Assembly: GCA_003694425.1 (NCBI GenBank)
Contig: RFJX01000255.1
Coordinates: forward strand, 1-8,012
Length of the DNA stretch: 8,012 bases
Direction: 5' to 3'
Source: Gammaproteobacteria bacterium
Lineage (GTDB): Bacteria; Pseudomonadota; Gammaproteobacteria; J113
Shown here piece after piece: positions 6,029 through 8,012 of the stretch. Made by a program: the position numbers and the translations under genes. Each line of letters opens with the position of its first letter. Position 1 is the stretch's first letter. Under the pieces are notes generated by a model, which had not been told where the DNA came from, searched no databases, and worked only from the letters and a program-made list of their open reading frames with translations.

Positions 6029-6075
6029 CAATCGCCCCTGACCAACACCGGGGCAGACCCACGGGGTAGCCGCTG

Positions 6076-6729
6076 ATGAGTGATCGACCAGATTCTCTTC
6101 CCTGCCGTGTAGCCGGACTGTTCTGCCGGGCGCAGGCCCTGCTCGACAGGACCCGGGCCGCGGATTTTCTCGCGCCCCTGTTGCTGCGGGCCTACCTGGC
6201 CCCCATCTTCTGGATGTCCGGCACGGCCAAGATCGACCTATCCACCCTGTTGCCGAAACCCGAGGTCATCGAGTGGTTCGGCAACAGCGACTGGGGCCTC
6301 GGTCTCCCGGCGCCGGCGCTGATGGCCTTCCTCGCCGGCTGGAGCGAGCTGGCCGGATCGGTCCTGCTGGCCCTGGGTCTGGCGGTACGCTGGATCTCGG
6401 TCCCGCTGATGGTCACGATGGTGGTGGCCGCGGTGACGGTGCACTGGGAGAACGGCTGGCTGGCGATCGCGGAGGGGGCCGACAGCCTGTTCGCGAACGA
6501 CCGGACCATTGCCGCCATGGAGCGACTGGAGAAGGCCCGGGAGATCCTGCAGGAGTATGGCAACTACGACTGGCTGACCGAAAAGGGTGAGTTCGTGGTC
6601 CTCAACAACGGCATCGAATTCGCCGCGACCTACTTCATCATGCTGCTCACCCTCTTCTTCATCGGCGGTGGGCGCTATCTGAGCCTGGACTGGTGGCTGG
6701 CGCGCGGCTGCGGCCGCTGCCGCTGCTGA
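6076..6729 (+). CDS. DoxX family membrane protein (HvfE/BufD-like)
   Basis: A 217-residue inner-membrane protein of the DoxX family. Hydrophobic segments lie at about 32-47, 78-104, 107-123 and 178-199, the four-helix layout of DoxX. Typical residues include LLLRAYLAPIFWMSGTAKI in helix 1 and FLAGWSELAGSVLLALGL in helix 2. A long polar loop (about 125-176) separates helices 3 and 4. DoxX proteins accompany HvfA and bufferin precursors, where a role in handling or export of the product is suspected but not firmly known. Here the gene follows the precursor on the same strand after 124 bp, so co-transcription is likely but a separate promoter is not excluded. The ATG at 6076 has only a weak Shine-Dalgarno (GGGG at 6063-6066). 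Unusual: the C-terminus ends GCGRCRC with Cys212, Cys215 and Cys217, plus Cys10 and Cys17 near the N-terminus, all outside the membrane. Confidence 0.88.
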   Translation: MSDRPDSLPCRVAGLFCRAQALLDRTRAADFLAPLLLRAYLAPIFWMSGTAKIDLSTLLPKPEVIEWFGNSDWGLGLPAPALMAFLAGWSELAGSVLLALGLAVRWISVPLMVTMVVAAVTVHWENGWLAIAEGADSLFANDRTIAAMERLEKAREILQEYGNYDWLTEKGEFVVLNNGIEFAATYFIMLLTLFFIGGGRYLSLDWWLARGCGRCRC

Positions 6730-6783
6730 AGTCTGCCCCGCCCCTGAAGGGTGAACCCGGTCCCGGAGCGGTGAGCGGCAAGC

Positions 6784-8012
6784 TCAGGTGTCGGCTTTCC
6801 CCGCGCCTATCCGCTCTCCCCGCGCCTGCCGCTCGAGCATCCGTGCCAGTTCCTCTTCCGGTACCGGCGGGCTGAACAGATACCCCTGGATCAGGTCACA
6901 GCCGATGATCCTGAGGAATTCGAGCTGGATACGGGTCTCCACCCCTTCGGCGATCACCTTTAGCCCGAGGTCCCGCGCCATCGAGATGACGGCGCGCACC
7001 ACCGTCTCCCCCTCCTGGCTGTGACCGATCTGGGTGATGAAGGAACGGTCGATCTTGAGGTAGTCCACGGGGAAGCGAGTGAGGTAGCTCAGCGAGGAGT
7101 AACCGGTGCCGAAGTCGTCGATGGCCAGCCGGATCCCCATCTCGTGGAGCTGACGCAGCAGGTCCATGCTCTGTGCCTCGTGGCGCATGAGCATGCTCTC
7201 GGTGATCTCCAGCTCCAGCTCGGGCTCCTCGGCGCGGAGCCCGTGGCGCCCGATGAACTGGCCGATGCGCTGTGCCAGGTCCTGCTGGTGGAACTGCCTG
7301 GGCGAGAGGTTGGCGGCCACGGTGAAGTCCCGGAAACCCTGTTCCTGAAGGCGCCGGATGATGGCGCAGCTCTCCTCCAGGACCCATTCCCCCACCGGCT
7401 CGATGAGCCCGGTCTCCTCCAGCAGGGGGATGAACACTACCGGCGAGATCATCCCCCGCTGGGGGTGGACCCAGCGCAGCAGCGCCTCGGCGCTGGTGAC
7501 GAGGCCGCTCGAGGTCTCCACCTTCGGCTGCAGGTAGAGCACGAACTCGCCGCGATCCAGCGCCTGGCGCAGGTCCGACCGCAGGGCCAGGCGGTAGCCC
7601 GCATCCTCGTTGAGCTGCCGGCGGTAGAGGCGGTAGGTGTTGCGGCCCTCCTCCTTGGCCTGATGCAGGGCCACATGGGCATTGCGCAGGAGGGATTCGT
7701 TGTCCCGGCCGTCCTCCGGGTAGAAGCAGATGCCGATGCTGCAGGAGACATAGACCTCCTGCCCGGCGACATGGAAGGGCCGGCGGAGCGCCTCCAGGAC
7801 CTGGCCTGCGAGCTCCTCCATCTGCACCAGGTCGGCATCCTGGACGAAGATGGAGAACTCGTCACCGCCGGGCCTGGCCAGGGTGTTGCTCCCATGGACC
7901 AGTTGCTGCAACCGCTCCCCCACCTCCCGCAGGAGCTGGTCCCCGGCGGCGTGGCCCAGGGTGTCGTTGATCAGCCTGAAGCCGTCCAGTCCCAGCAACA
8001 GGACTCCCACCA
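6784..8012 (-). CDS. GGDEF-EAL cyclic-di-GMP protein (partial, N-terminus beyond window)
   Basis: About 409 codons are visible; the frame is open at the right edge, so the true start and any sensor domain lie outside. GGDEF domain (numbering from the first visible residues): LLLGLDGFRLINDTLGHAAGD, then PGGDEF at 47-52, ending near HQAKEEGRNTYRLY. EAL domain: AEALLRW (174-180), NLSPRQF (234-240), ELEITES (265-271), IDDFGTGYSSL (297-307), DYLKIDRSF (316-324), VIAEGVET (352-359) and QGYLFSPPV (375-383). The EAL metal and catalytic residues appear complete, so c-di-GMP phosphodiesterase activity is expected. In the GGDEF domain the first Asp of the D-L-D-x-F motif (PleD D327) is Gly, and the RxxD I-site reads HGSN, so diguanylate cyclase activity is doubtful. 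The gene converges on doxX with about 54 bp between stops and no obvious terminator; it is probably unrelated to that operon. Confidence 0.95.
   Translation of the reverse strand, partial: VGVLLLGLDGFRLINDTLGHAAGDQLLREVGERLQQLVHGSNTLARPGGDEFSIFVQDADLVQMEELAGQVLEALRRPFHVAGQEVYVSCSIGICFYPEDGRDNESLLRNAHVALHQAKEEGRNTYRLYRRQLNEDAGYRLALRSDLRQALDRGEFVLYLQPKVETSSGLVTSAEALLRWVHPQRGMISPVVFIPLLEETGLIEPVGEWVLEESCAIIRRLQEQGFRDFTVAANLSPRQFHQQDLAQRIGQFIGRHGLRAEEPELELEITESMLMRHEAQSMDLLRQLHEMGIRLAIDDFGTGYSSLSYLTRFPVDYLKIDRSFITQIGHSQEGETVVRAVISMARDLGLKVIAEGVETRIQLEFLRIIGCDLIQGYLFSPPVPEEELARMLERQARGERIGAGKADT

Overview
The window is a GC-rich stretch of bacterial chromosome with short intergenic gaps. Its gene content (YheS-type ABC-F protein, RNase R next to RlmB, a tRNA-Leu close to E. 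coli leuT, an HvfA-type secreted Cys-Gly repeat protein) points to a gammaproteobacterium, perhaps in or near the Chromatiales. That placement is inferred from protein resemblance and base composition; no phylogenetic marker was tested.

Left part (1-2097): the first ~482 codons of a yheS-like ABC-F ATPase gene run leftward off the window edge. Divergent from it, across a ~120-bp spacer with a plausible yheS promoter, is a small putative HExxH zinc metallohydrolase resembling the TIGR04338 family.

Centre (2098-5388): a tRNA-Leu(CAG) gene with encoded CCA lies on the minus strand. Its promoter reaches into the start codon of the divergent rnr gene (RNase R). rnr overlaps the following gene by the ATGA arrangement. 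That gene is rlmB (23S rRNA Gm2251 methyltransferase), which in this sequence is broken by a frameshift exactly at the linker between its RNA-binding and SPOUT catalytic domains.

Right part (5389-6729): a 140-residue secreted low-complexity protein with six [E/D/T]G-[KNA]-CG motifs and an HvfA/bufferin-like mature start, followed by a DoxX-family membrane protein. In characterised loci the precursor is modified by an MNIO (DUF692) enzyme with a DUF2063 partner. Neither is present here, although both sides of the pair are visible, so this looks like a minimal precursor + DoxX locus whose modification, if any, must be supplied from elsewhere.

Right end (6784-8012): a convergent GGDEF-EAL gene, truncated by the window edge. 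The EAL domain looks catalytically intact. The GGDEF domain keeps its signature but lacks the first metal-binding Asp and the RxxD I-site, suggesting a phosphodiesterase with a regulatory GGDEF domain.
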